In this document: piece by piece, positions 34,600-45,452 of the stretch
Numbering within the stretch: position 1 is the stretch's first letter
Layout of the letters: every line of letters begins with the position of its first letter
Origin: Cercis canadensis
Lineage: Eukaryota > Streptophyta > Magnoliopsida > Fabales > Fabaceae
NCBI GenBank assembly: GCA_003255065.1
Contig: QAOA01002897.1
Coordinates: 1-64,000 of the forward strand
Direction of reading: 5' to 3'
Length of the DNA: 64,000 bases
The notes under the pieces: generated by a model
Databases searched by the model: none
Told to the model about the DNA's origin: nothing
What the model saw: only the letters and a program-made list of their open reading frames with translations
Made by a program: the position numbers and the translations under genes

Positions 34600-35435
34600 T
34601 ATATATGTTAATGGGTATGTGAAAGGCTAGAGCCACGCCCGTGCTAAACATAGTTGGAAGGGTTATGCACTGATAACTCAAGTAGGCTTTTAAGGGGCAG
34701 AGAAATGAGGTGACTAACAAGTCAGGCAAGAGATACAAAATATAGATATAGGTCCTGGATACAATTGAAATGTCTCTTTGTTGGCCAAAATGAGTTAAAA
34801 TTTTATTAACATTAAGCCACAAAAAAGATATTGGAAGTGCTATCAATAGCAACAAGAAGATAGTCATGAGAAGGGTCTTATGAAGGAGCTTGAAATTTTT
34901 AGCCCCATAAGCTTGTCCACAGATGGATTCCAAGGCACCAGAGAGACCATTCAAGACAGAAAAGCCAGTAACATTAGCAAAAGTGAAGCCGAGAACGCCA
35001 CCGGTTGAGTTCACTCCCCCAGACGGCCCAACAATGCAGTTGTGATGGTTGTCTTAGCAAACCAAGCCAAATTCATGGCCACCAATGGTAGGGCTATTTC
35101 CCGTTGTCTTTTTAACTCTGAAAGCAGCATCTTCACAAAATTGGCAGGTCATGACCATTGTTGAGTAAGATATGATGATGCTCTGGCGGTTTTATCACAT
35201 AGGTGGTTGTCTCCCAACTCAGATGTTGCTGACATTTTTGCTGAGATAATTTCTTGGTGGGGTTGTTGCGAGCTGCACATGTGTTTGCTTTATTTTCTGC
35301 TGCTGATTTCTTTTCTACACAAGTTGTGAGTTGGCAATGGTAACAGGCTTCTGGGGTGTAATCAATGGCGATCTCTTTGAGGGGTTGGGTTTGGTGGTGG
35401 TAATAGGTCTCTGGTTGAAAAACAGGTTCAGCCAT
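34600..35435 (-). pseudogene. MATE transporter relic (N-terminal half)
   Basis: MATE (DETOXIFICATION) proteins are membrane antiporters that export organic compounds using H+ or Na+ gradients, normally with 12 membrane helices. On the minus strand a start at 35433-35435 reads MAEPVFQPETYYHHQ and runs to a stop at 35133. Helix 1 follows in a second frame: EIALPLVAMNLAWFAKT and LLGRLGE, about 35110-35025. After a frameshift at about 35015 the family-typical GFTFANVTGFSVLNGL and SICGQAYGAKNFKLLHKT run on to FLCPLKAYLS and HIPINI at about 34610. The sequence then turns into the LTR-like repeat at about 34590, so helices beyond about number 5 are missing. Two frame breaks plus truncation make it a pseudogene. 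Confidence 0.85.
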
Positions 35436-35495
35436 TTAGAGTTGTGAAGCAAAAAGAAATAGAGTGAGATTGTGAGCAGAGTGAGGCGAGAGAGA

Positions 35496-35727
35496 GAGAG
35501 AGAGTTTTTTTTTTTTTTTTTTTTTAAGGTCCTACGTCATTACATAACGATCACATCAGCACTTAACGTGCCACGTGAAAATTTTCATCCAATCTCATTG
35601 ACAGACCTTGACAAAGGACTAAATTGGCAGACAAATCATAAATTAAAAGACTAAAGTGGCACAAAAAAAAATCAGGGATTAAAATGACAATTTAAAATTT
35701 TTTGAATGATTAAAAAAGGATTTTACT
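35496..35727. mobile_element. T-run and MITE-like remnant
   Basis: A T28-like run (about 35506-35526) is followed by sequence ending 'aaaaaaggattttacta'. 35623-35727 is the reverse complement of 61957-62055. The terminal motif resembles the GAGTAAAACCC ends of the two MITEs above, but no matching left end is visible. Confidence 0.45.
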
Positions 35728-35739
35728 ATATATATATAC

Positions 35740-36763
35740 AAGGTATGGTGGAAAGAAATTTATGATCATGCAACATATTTCAATAATGTAATCTCTATGA
35801 TAATATTCAAATCAGTTTGTTCAAATACTGAAATTATATGGAAAATTTATTATTTCTAACTTAAATTTCAAACATGAAATTTTGTAGTCAAGCTAAAGCT
35901 ACAAATTTAAAAGGAAAGTTATACTGGATATGGAATAAGCTAATGCAATGTTGCCATAAAAGACTTAATTTATTGAATGCACTTTAGAAAAGAAAAGAAA
36001 GGAAAAGAAAATTATGAGGTGGCCTTACCTCTTGTGTAATTTGCTCTCCCTTCAAATGCATCTCACAAACATTTTATCAACATTTTTGTGCATGGCAATT
36101 TAGAACAAGTTCAGAAGTTAATTAAGTGATTTCTCTGGGTTTTCCCTTGTCCACATCTTTTGGGTTTATTCTTGTTTTCTTTGTAATTATTTATCTTCAC
36201 TCTTGTAGATGGTCATCTATCGCTAATATGACTTCAAGTTTATTCTCTATTAAAATATCCAGTGGATATTTCTTTGAAATTATTCTTGTCTTTAAGCAAA
36301 ATAAATAAATAAACACTTCAGGTAATTTTTTGCTTCATAATTTGAAGGTTTTTAGCCCAATAAAGTAGAGATAAGTATTTCTAAATTAATAAAATATTCC
36401 ATATAATTTCTAGAGAGTTGCAAAATAAATTTCAAAGTAATTCACAATTATTATTAAGTTTTTTGATTTGTCCCTAGTTTACCAATGGTCAAATTTTGTG
36501 TTTTTCAATGGTTAGTATATATTGATCTATGGTCAACTTAGGTTTCTTAGTGGTCATTAGTGATGACAATTTGGGAAATTTGAAAATATTTGTTACCCAC
36601 TATTCTTTTTTTTCTTTTTTTGGAGTGACCCACCAAGAATTATTATTCATTTGAGTGACTTTAAAATAAGAAAAATGATTGGTCCAAGTAAATAGATCTA
36701 GTCAAGTGCAGATATTTTCTAGTGTGTATTTTTATGTAGTTTAATACAAGAAAACACTACTTA
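35740..36763. repeat. Z block and ADA2-intron-like repeats
   Basis: 35740-36080 matches 40985-41275 and 56636-56930. 36390-36763 matches 53115-53480 and 62200-62560, and in part 45245-45400. No coding signal was seen. The final TAATTATAT (36764-36772) is the left target-site copy of the next element. Confidence 0.75.
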
Positions 36764-37071
36764 TAATTATATAAGTAAAGTCTAATTTACACACTTCAAC
36801 TTTACTTGATATGTAATTTAGTCTTTAAATTCCTTAATATTTTTAAAGTGTGTGAAACACTCCTTTCTTATGTCCATCCAAAAATGGATGGAAACAACAC
36901 GTGAATGTCATGTGATAGTGCCTAATAACTAATTAACAATTAACCAATTGGTGATTAAAGGATAAAGCCAAAAAAAAAATTGCAGTTTTGGAGCTTTGAA
37001 GCTCCATCTATGGCAGATGCCTGAACACGATAAACTTATAGTAAATAATTTTTTTAATCAATTTGTCCCTA

Positions 37072-37593
37072 ATTGAACACAGCTAAGCAAACGAAAAAAG
37101 AATAAAATTCAAACAGTCACGCCACTCCCAAAGAGCCTAACTTTCAACGTGCTCCATGTCACTCGACAAAAACACCATCATCACCGCCGCCATAGCTGTT
37201 TCCGTTACTATTTCCATTCTCTGCGTGCACTGATTCGAAGGGAGATTGAGAGTAATTTTGATTCAAATCACAGAACCCAAAGATCTTTGGAGAGGCGGCA
37301 GTTGTGTGGTCGACAGCGACATTATCGTCGNATTGAACACAGCTAATAAACGAAAAAAGAATAAAATTCAAACAGTCACCAGCGCCATTCCCAAAGAGCC
37401 TAACTTTCAACGTGCTCCATGTCACTCGACAAAAACACCATCATCACCGCCGCCATAGCTGTTTCCGTTACTATTTCCATTCTCTGCGTGCACTGATTCG
37501 AAGGGAGATTGAGAGTAATTTTGATTCAAATCACAGAACCCAAAGATCTTTGGAGAGGCGGCAGTTGTGTGGTCGACAGCGACATTATCGTCG
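37072..37593. repeat. Direct duplication around a single N
   Basis: 37072-37330 and 37332-37593 are near-identical direct copies separated by one N. The 31.9- and 62.9-kb homologues have only one copy. This is most likely two contig ends laid side by side. Confidence 0.8.
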
Positions 37594-37610
37594 GCGCCGG
37601 TGCGCTGAGA
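37380..37610 (-). pseudogene. Captured clathrin light chain first exon
   Basis: On the minus strand the exon reads VAVDHTTAASPKIFGFCDL, then SQSPFESVHAENGNSNGN and GDDGVFV. A frame-breaking deletion follows, then EMEHVES-like sequence to GAATGGCGC, with a splice donor GTGACT at 37374-37379. Clathrin light chains regulate the clathrin triskelion on endocytic vesicles; plant members have this kind of acidic, Ser/Asn/Gly-rich N-terminus ending in an EMEP..YALREWRR block. The assignment rests on that block and is less certain than ADA2 or DDB1. No other exon of the gene is in the window. A second, partly duplicated piece lies at 37120-37330. Confidence 0.6.
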
Positions 37611-38267
37611 GATTGCGGGAAGGGAAAATGAAGAAAAGGGGAGCAGGATGGAACAACAGGTCTGGCAACGCTATTGTTTGTCGCTGTTGCCGAGAAAGAG
37701 AAAGAAGCTGTGTTCTTCATGCATTTGCCATGTATGGAGCTTCAAAGCTCCAGACCTGCAATTTCTTTTTTTATTTTTTCTTTATTTCTTTAATCACCAA
37801 TTAGTTAATTGTTAATGACTTATTAAGCACTATCACCTGACATTCACGTGTTGTTTCCATCCAAAAATAGATAGACCTTAGAGAGAAGGAATGGGACTGA
37901 ACCGCATATCAAGTAGAGTTAAAGGGTGTTACTTGGATTTTTTCCAAATTGTAATGCTGCTAGAGTTTATAGATTCAATGAGAAAGGTAGATAGACATCT
38001 CAAGGTGTTCACATATGTTCACTATAGCGGAGCACACACTTTGATCCATTTGCCATTGTACAAAGTTTGAAGGCCACTAAAACAAGAAAAACAGGCATCT
38101 TTGTCTGTGTAACGTGGCTTATATTTAGCCTTTCTATGCTTTTAAATTATTTATATAGATTTAACTTTGATTCACTAAAAATATAAAAATATTGCTATAT
38201 TATGAAGAATGAGGAATTTTTTGTAGAGGATGATGAAATCTTTGTCTTTTTTTTTTTTTTTTGTCAA

Positions 38268-39240
38268 ACCTAAATTTTTTAGTGATCAATGATCATAAAT
38301 TTTTATGTTTTTCGTCTTATATATAAAATAAAACGATTTCTTTTACTTTTAATTAAGAGCAAAATTTGGGCTTCTATCTAAATATCATTGTCTCTTAATT
38401 GTATGGGCATTGGGTCCACTAGGGGTAACTACAACATATTATAACTAGATCTTCATAAAATCATGATGGGAGTTGTACATATCATGGTGGTGGAGAAGAG
38501 AATCCTATGATTCTTTTTTTTTTTTCTTTTTTGGTAACTTAGGAATTTGACATCACCTTTTGGATAAAGTCAGACTTATCAAACTTGGAATGAGTTATAC
38601 TTGCTTTAAAGGTCCAACTATTTAAGAATCCACAATTATAGCTTTGTCTATTTGAGAACCTTACTTTTTATCAAAGAGACACCTCAAACACAAAACTCCC
38701 TCCTTACGGAGAGAGCATTGTGTCTAGTTGACAACCCAATGATTCTAGCAGGATATTGTTTGTGCCAACTTATTACCTCAAAATGAAAAATTTCACAAAC
38801 AAAAAATACTTGAATGTGCCTAGCTGCATTAGACCAAGACTGAAAAATTCTTAGTTTCGTTTGGGAAAACAAAAAAGAAAGGAAATAATTTAAAAGTTAA
38901 ATTTACACATAATACATTTATTCATATATTATCTCATGACTACATTTATTTTGAAATTATTTATCTCAAACATTGCACACACCTATGGTAAATAAAGTTT
39001 TAAAGTGTCTTTAACATAGGTAGACATGTTAAAAAATGAAAACAAAACGTGATAGCAATTCAAAGATACATGCACGTGATAAAACTGAAAAGAAAAGCAA
39101 AAATAAAATTATATTCGTCGTTCCCTTCTCTTTAATTACTTTTTATTTTTAATTTTTTGATACTTTTGATTAGGACTTTAAATTTAAACACAAAATTCAT
39201 AAGTTCTAAGAACGATCTCAGTATCACTTGACCACATGCA
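38268..39240. repeat. Y block, copy 1
   Basis: A block of about 1 kb also at 53838-54840 and 63475-64000 (cut by the window end). It contains 'cctccttacggagagag' and T-runs. It joins directly to the X block in copies 1 and 2. No coding signal was seen. Confidence 0.8.
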
Positions 39241-39261
39241 AACCATTTGGTCCCTTCTCTT

Positions 39262-40312
39262 TAATTATTACTATCATTTTTATCAAAGTAATAGTCTTAA
39301 AGCCTTAAATCACATTATATCCGGAATATAGCCTTCATGGCATCCATCAACAAGTACCCACTTGGACAATAGAACAGCCTAAAGCGAATCAAGGTTTGAT
39401 TATGAAACAAATTGAAGATTAATATAACGTACCCATAAAAGTATTAAACTGTACCAGTTTCGTTCTCCATGTTATTAAGCTTTGTATTCCTGGTGATTAA
39501 ACTATTCACACACAGAGGCAAATCAAGGAGAATGTGATTAAGTCCAAGTTCATCAATCTGAATGGGTTGAACTTCTCTAACCTAATGAATTGACATGTTG
39601 ATTTGTAGTTTTGGGATAAATAGGAATAAGGAGGCCTTCTTAAAGTGCCGTATTGTGGTCACAATAAAATTCAAACGTGAGACCTTCAAATCATTTCATG
39701 GCTATCAAAGGTAGTATTATATTGCCGTTTAGAGGCCTAACATTAATGTGCCATAAGTGCTACTTTTAAGGTTTCCAACGTGCTTTAACCTTCTGATACT
39801 GTTCAACTGGTAGATGTTCAAATGACACATTTCAAGCTTATATATGTATGTAATGATTATGTCTCTGTATTCTAAATATTGGTTAGTGTACTATATGCTT
39901 ATGCGCTAATGTCTATTGTGTATAAACCTTGGGTGCAAAAATATGTTGGATAGAGAGTTATGTACGTCAATTTGTGTAGGATTTGAATGATAAATGCTAT
40001 AGCTACTAAGCTATTATATACTAAAGGCAACACGCTTAGAACCCAACTGCACTTTTTAAAATTACTTGTGAGATTCATGAATTCCCTTAAAAGGAGCGTC
40101 ATTCTAGTGACATATCTATGATTTTGTACTAAAATAGATTATTCTGCTAATATTTAACTAACATAGATTATTCTGCTAATATTTATATTTCTACTTATAC
40201 TTGGAAAGAATAATATTGGCATTGGCTCTATTGATTAACAAGAAGCATCCTTAGACATATAAATTAAGTTGTGAAACTAATCTATGAAATGAGACCACCT
40301 AAAGAAGGATGC
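39262..40312. repeat. X block, copy 2
   Basis: Same block as 32454-33475. A short internal duplication ('tagattattctgctaatattta' in two parts) lies at about 40135-40185. It lies downstream of the ADA2 stop at 40461 (minus strand). Confidence 0.85.
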
Positions 40313-40460
40313 CCTCTACAACATATTAAAATGCCTATAAATGTTGATACATTAACAAAGATTCATGAGAATAATACAACATCATTCCTTAATTTCTTTC
40401 CTGGAGATGCTACAAAAGAAAACAATACGAGGTTGCACATAAGAAACAACACATGGTATC

Positions 40461-42957
40461 TCAGGCTGGAGCAATTCCCTTTTTCACAAGCATATCATAG
40501 ACCATGTCAATTTTGCTTGGTTCAATTTTGAATAAGTGGTGGGCATCTGATTTTTTAGCTGTAGCCATTATAATTATTTCGCAATAATGATTTGTTTAAG
40601 AGGGTGGAAGGGACAAAGAAAAGCAAGAAAATTAATTATTTCTGAGACCAATTTATTCCAGATAAAGGGCAATTAAAAGGAAAGCAATGAGAATGAGGAT
40701 ACTAATTTCACGCATTGCATGGAGATCGATAATCTATGGGATTATTAGTATTTTCCATCAAACATTGCTTTTCTTTTTCCTGTTACAATTTTCCATCAAA
40801 CATTAATTTTTTTTTTCATTAAAAACTGCTAGTAACTTATGCCACATCAGTAGTATGAAATGTCACATAAGGGCCAGGTAAGACAATTCTGTTAACGTTT
40901 TAACAGACTTAACTGTTTGGACAACAGTTACTTCTATAGAAGGAGAAGATGATGAAAACAAAGATACTTCTATATATATATAGATGGTATGGTGGAAAGA
41001 AATTTGTGATACTAACTTAAATTTCAAACATGAAATTTTCTGGTCAAGCTAAAGCAACAAATGTAAAAGGAAAGTTATACTGGATACGGAATAAGCTATG
41101 TAATGTTGCCATAGAAGGCTTAATTTACTGAATGCACTTTGGAAGACATGCCATCTCTTCCTCTCCTTTCCCTTACTTATCCAAACAAAGGAAAAGAAAA
41201 TTACGAGGTGGGCTTATCTCTTGTGTCATCTACTCTCCCTTCAAATGCATCTCCCAAACATTTTATCAACATGTATCTTATGTAACATGAACAATAACAT
41301 TGATTAGAATGTTTGAGTAATTTTAAAATGAGAAAAATACTCGATCCATGTAAATAGATCTAATCTAGTGCAGATATTTCCTAGTGTGCATTCTTATGTA
41401 ACATTAACATTGACTAGAAAGTTTAATGGTAGATAAATGCTGCTTTAGGAATTCCTTCAAAAGCAGATGAACAGCAAATAGTTAACAAAAAAGAGCAAAA
41501 TGTTCAAGAACTATCAGTTTCTTGCATGTAGCCACTGAAAAACAAATCATTTATGAATATTTAGAGCTTTCATAGAATACAAATTTGGGATTCATAAACT
41601 ATCTACAAGAATGGCAGCCATGAAAATTATTATAGAATTCCCCATTTCCTCGGCCCAATGTATTTAAAATCATGATCTTATGCATACTTGTACATGAAAC
41701 ATCACTTCATTTCCCCAAATCTAATTATTTTTTTTCTCTAGCTGCATATCATTCAAAACAGACAGAGATGACTGCCATAAAACTAGCTATTTATTCCATT
41801 ACATTTTTCTTATATGAACAAGAGTAAGAATTACTAATGTGAATAGGGACTCAAGCTTAAATCCAACCAAAAGGAATTTTTGACAACAATTTTCGCCAAA
41901 CTATGTAAGAATGTAAATGCAAAAGCCTTCTATTTGAACTACTTCATTGGATGCTTCATTGTTAACTGTTGTTGCAATATGTGTGCTACTAGAGAGCCCA
42001 TATTCAAGGTCTGGTATAAGAAACGAGAAGGAAAATATGATAAAAATGAGTTTTTGTGCATGAGTATGAAATAGTTTTAAAAGCGAGCACATGTGAAGGA
42101 GAATTAACTAATTTTGAAAGCAAAAAGGATGGGGAATTCAAGTACACACTCTTATAGTGTTCCATGCATGCTGCTTTACTCTTTGAAACAACATGTTGCG
42201 CAACTTCTGTCCAATTCTTCAAGCCATACATTTCAATGCCCTAAACACCAAGAAATTAATTTTGGAGAGATCATTTGCAAACAACTTTGTTTTCATCTGA
42301 ACATCAATCCCTATGCATCATGAACCAATAGTCACCATCAATCCTAGGAATAAGTCTTAAGAAGGTACCTCTAGAAGCAGAAATTCTTCTTCTGAAGAGA
42401 TCATTTGCAAACAACTTTGTTTTCATCTGAACATCAATCCCAATGCATCATGAACCAATAGTCACCATCAATCCTAGGCAATAAGTCTTAAGAAGGTACC
42501 TCTAGAAGCAGAAATTCTTCTTCTGCCGTCCAATCTGGGCAAATAAGAGGGAAAGACAGATGTTCCTGTCAAAATAGAATAGAATTAATACAAATTAAGG
42601 ACAGCAAAGGGAACAAACGACATGAATGAAGCAAGCATAATTAGCAATATTGACCGAACAACTAGTAATGCAATGTATTTAACATAATCAATTATACATT
42701 TAAGCTTTTAAATATTGTTAGATATTTAATGAAAAAGAAAAAAAAAAAGTTTCGGAAGGAAATTTCCATTCAATTTGACAGAACTACCAGTGATTGTCCT
42801 TAGACTAATTTACAGCCAGAATAGATCATGTTAGGCTTTGTCATAACAAGACCTCTACCATCAAGTATGAAGAGTAAACTATTGAATCATTGCTATTACT
42901 AACCATAACCCTGTAAGGGTGATTGCTTTTATGGGGTGNCTCAGCTCCAACAGAAAA
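40461..42957 (-). pseudogene. ADA2: ADA2 relic 1 (ZZ end, SANT, SWIRM end; middle missing)
   Basis: ADA2 is the adaptor that links histone acetyltransferase GCN5 to SAGA-type co-activators in the nucleus; its order is ZZ finger, SANT, SWIRM. Minus-strand exons, right to left: 42957-42904 SVGAEVTPYKSNHPYRVM (end of ZZ, interrupted by an N) with donor GTTAGT; 42565-42500 LSFPLICPDWTAEEEFLLLE between AG and GTACCT; 42240-42118 GIEMYGLKNWTEVAQHV, then MEHYKSVYLNSPSF (SANT). The four middle exons found in relic 2 are absent. The last exon survives only as KKSDAHHLFKIEPSKIDMVY to VKKGIAPA-stop (about 40556-40461). The deletion upstream of KKSD is shared with relic 3. Confidence 0.88.
42266..42525. 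repeat. 130-bp tandem duplication in ADA2 relic 1
   Basis: Two units, 42266-42395 and 42396-42525, duplicate the 3' part of the LICPDW exon with its donor and the following intron. Relic 3 keeps a deleted trace of the same duplication at 57241-57300. Confidence 0.9.
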
Positions 42958-44012
42958 TAACTACCTTGCCTCAAACAAGTAATCTTTCCAGCTTTCGGGG
43001 AAATGTAGCTGTGCTGCTATTCATCAGGTTGGCGCCACCCACCCAGCCAGTGCCAGTGCAACTTGCACAAATTGCATAAACTGACTTGAGCTCCAGCTAT
43101 AAAAATGATACAGAAACAACCAGACACACGGTGATATAGAGAGGTAAGACATAATGAGATACAGAGAGAACAAAAGTTGAGGGGAGAATGAACGAAATCC
43201 TGAAGATACACAATAAGATACAGAGAGAAAAATATACATACATAGGAGAAATTCTGAAGTCGAAAGAATCACAAAGAAGGATTCCCGAAAATTTGAAGGG
43301 TAATCACATAAACATAGGAGAAATTCTGAAGTCGAAAGAATCACAAAGAAGGATTCCGAAAATTTGAAGGGTAATCACATAAAAAGTTCCATCACTTTAG
43401 GTATCAACACTACCCCATTGCTCATTTTTTTTTGTGCTCAATTTTCATTTTGTTGCACTAGACAGAGTGCACATTGAACCCAGTTTTTTTATATATCATA
43501 AAAATCACTTGCCATTTTTTTTTCTCTCTCCATTTGTTTCCAAGCAAAGGAGGGGTGGCACTGCTAGTGGCAGTGGCTCCACTCCCATTCCCCATCCATT
43601 TTAGAGTTTAGATAAACAGAGCCAAAAAAAAAAAAAAAAAAGAGAAAATTTCTTAATAAAATAGAACCACCATGGCAGAGGGGGAGAACTAATGTTTCAG
43701 CCACCCAAAAATCAATTCCACCAAGCCCACCCCAAAATCCACCATTTTTATACAATAAAACCTAGAAAATTTTTCATACATGAAATTGGGAGGATATATA
43801 GAGCCAAAATAGAAGGGTAGCACCGCTAGTTGCAGCGGTTTCCACCCTCGTCTCCAATTTCTTCTCTTTCTAGAGAGGGAGATCCAAATTAGAGAGAGAA
43901 ATCCTCTTTTAGAGAGAAGAACAGACCTAGAGAGAGAAGCAGAATTTGAGAGAGAGAGAGAGACAGAGAAATCTTGAGAGAAATTTGAGGGAGAAAGAGA
44001 GGAATTTCTTAC
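42958..44012. repeat. GA-rich leader-like region, copy 1
   Basis: It is collinear with 57760-58736. It contains a 72-bp tandem duplication (43241-43312, 43313-43384) absent from the other copy and (GA)n-rich sequence at 43865-44000. On the minus strand it lies between a short ATG exon (44056-44013) and the ADA2 ZZ exon, so it may be intron and upstream ADA2 sequence. The expected first ADA2 exons were not recognised. Confidence 0.6.
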
Positions 44013-44056
44013 CTTAGCCACTATCTTCCCTGTCGTCCCTTGTGTTTCTTCCCCAT
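44013..44056 (-). pseudogene. Short ATG exon, unidentified (with stop)
   Basis: On the minus strand ATG at 44054-44056 reads MGKKHKGRQGR then TAG, and ends at donor GTAAG (44008-44012). The homologue at 58780-58737 has no stop. The protein is not recognised; it is lysine/arginine-rich. It does not match the ADA2 N-terminus I know, though it sits where an upstream exon of that gene would be. Confidence 0.4.
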
Positions 44057-44286
44057 CGCATATCACCTCTCTTTGTTACCGTTTTCCTATTCTTTGTTTG
44101 TGCATTCCAAATTTTGGCTTGTTAACTCATACTCTTTTTTTGAATTAAGTTTGCTTGGGCTATCTTCACCCCATCGCATATAGCCTCTCTTTGTTCCCGT
44201 TGTCCTATTCTTTGGTTGTGCATTCCAAATTTTGGCTTATTAACTCATACTCTTTTTTTGAATTAAGTTTGCTTGGGCTATCTTCT
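44051..44286. repeat. 118-bp tandem duplication
   Basis: Two units start with CCCCATCGCAT at 44051 and 44169. They cover the start codon of the short exon and its upstream DNA. Confidence 0.85.
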
Positions 44287-44289
44287 TTT

Positions 44290-45240
44290 ATTTGTTTTAA
44301 TAATGGTGAGCTGGTTATTTCAATTATGGAGTTGGTGTTTGGGCCTTACTCATTTGAGGTTTTGTTGGCTTTATTGTCAACTGAATTATTTGTTTCATTT
44401 TATCTTTTTGTCGTTAGACTACCCATTAGTTAGGTTTATGCTGTTTTAGATTTTTTTTTTAATTTTCTAATTGGGCCTTAGATTTTTTGGGCTGAATATC
44501 AATTAGGTTTATTATATTTTTTTGTTTTGTTTTGTGTCCTTTTTATTATTTTTGGTTTGGGTCATTTTTGTTATTTTAGTCATTTTTATTAATATATTTA
44601 GTTTTTTTTTTAGAATCCATTTTCTTCTTTTTTTTTTTTTTTTTTTATTATTATTTTAGGTCACGTGGGCCACTTGAGGAGGACTCACAACACAGGGGAG
44701 AAGACACTTGTACTTATAGAGGGAAAAGAACTGCTAGAATTTTTTGATACAATGAATAGTTAAGGTTCGGTAGAGACCAAACTCGGTCTAATTGGATGAG
44801 CTTAAATTGTACAAATCAATGGGGTGTCTTTCACTCACTCTGAGGAATTGGGTATGGGTTTTGAACTAAATTAATACTACATTACTTGAGGGCTGTACAT
44901 AATGTTCATTTGTTCAGTGTATAGTTCCAGTGTTTCGTTTGGACAAATGTTGCCAACCGAAATTGTAACAATGTACAACTTTAAGAGCTTTTAATATTTT
45001 CTTGGAAAGAAAATACACAAAATAAGAATACTTTCAAGAATTATATCTCAAGTGCTATCAATAAAATTTAAATAATTTGTGCCGTTTGTTTTACTTAACA
45101 TATATGTCGGTCCAATGAATGAGAAACAAAAAGGACAAAAATCAAACAACCAAACACATGTGAAGTCTAAATTGATATGGTTGCAGCTAGCTGCTAGAAA
45201 GGACACTGAAAAAAGTACGAAATAGTTTTGATTATGAAAT
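44290..45240. other. T-rich intergenic DNA
   Basis: It is dominated by T-runs (44580-44650) and has no recognisable gene. A frame at 44155-44433 is T-rich and shows no domain. Confidence 0.5.
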
Positions 45241-45399
45241 TTTTGGAATCCTCCTTTAGTGATCCACTAGGAATTATTATTTGTGAGTGACTTTAAAAAA
45301 AAAATAAAAAATGCTTTGTCCTTGTAAGTAGATCTATTTAGATGCAAATATTTACTAGTATGCTTTCTTATATGCTTTAATATGAGAAAACATTATTCA

Positions 45400-45408
45400 T
45401 AATTATAA
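45400..45408. other. Empty target site of the Pack-MULE
   Basis: TAATTATAA sits between left-flank-like (45245-45399) and right-flank-like (45409-45450) sequence that in the 36-38 kb copy is split by the TIR element. It therefore records the pre-insertion state. Confidence 0.75.
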
Positions 45409-45452
45409 TGCTGCTCGAGGTTATAGATTCAACGAGAAAGATAGATAGACAC

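Larger units (their letters stand above)
36773..37945. mobile_element. Pack-MULE-like TIR element carrying a clathrin-light-chain exon
   Basis: Long inverted arms (about 36773-37010 and 37735-37945, over 200 bp) contain 'catccaaaaatggatgg' and 'ggagcttcaaagctcc' in opposite orientation and align end to end. The flanks TAATTATAT (36764-36772) and AAATTGTAA (37946-37954) both derive from TAATTATAA, the 9-mer found uninterrupted in the unoccupied paralogous site at 45400-45408. A 9-bp duplication, long TIRs and an internal host exon fit a Pack-MULE. The interior holds two overlapping copies of the exon region joined at an N (37331), probably one copy plus an unmerged contig end. Confidence 0.75.

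Noticed and set aside
38684..38872. Minus-strand 62-codon frame in the Y block
   Set aside because: It is not kept open in the other Y copies and shows no motif.
43017..43211. CASCTGTGW stretch on the minus strand as a zinc-finger exon
   Set aside because: It has two CxxC-like residues but no full finger and no splice context, and it does not match the ZZ finger expected for ADA2 at this place.
43564..44066. Gly-rich and Ser-rich minus-strand frames (63 and 125 codons)
   Set aside because: They lie in the GA-rich leader-like region and run through the splice donor of the short ATG exon; they are probably intron or leader.
44155..44433. 92-codon open frame on the plus strand
   Set aside because: It spans the 118-bp tandem duplication, is T-rich and has no domain.
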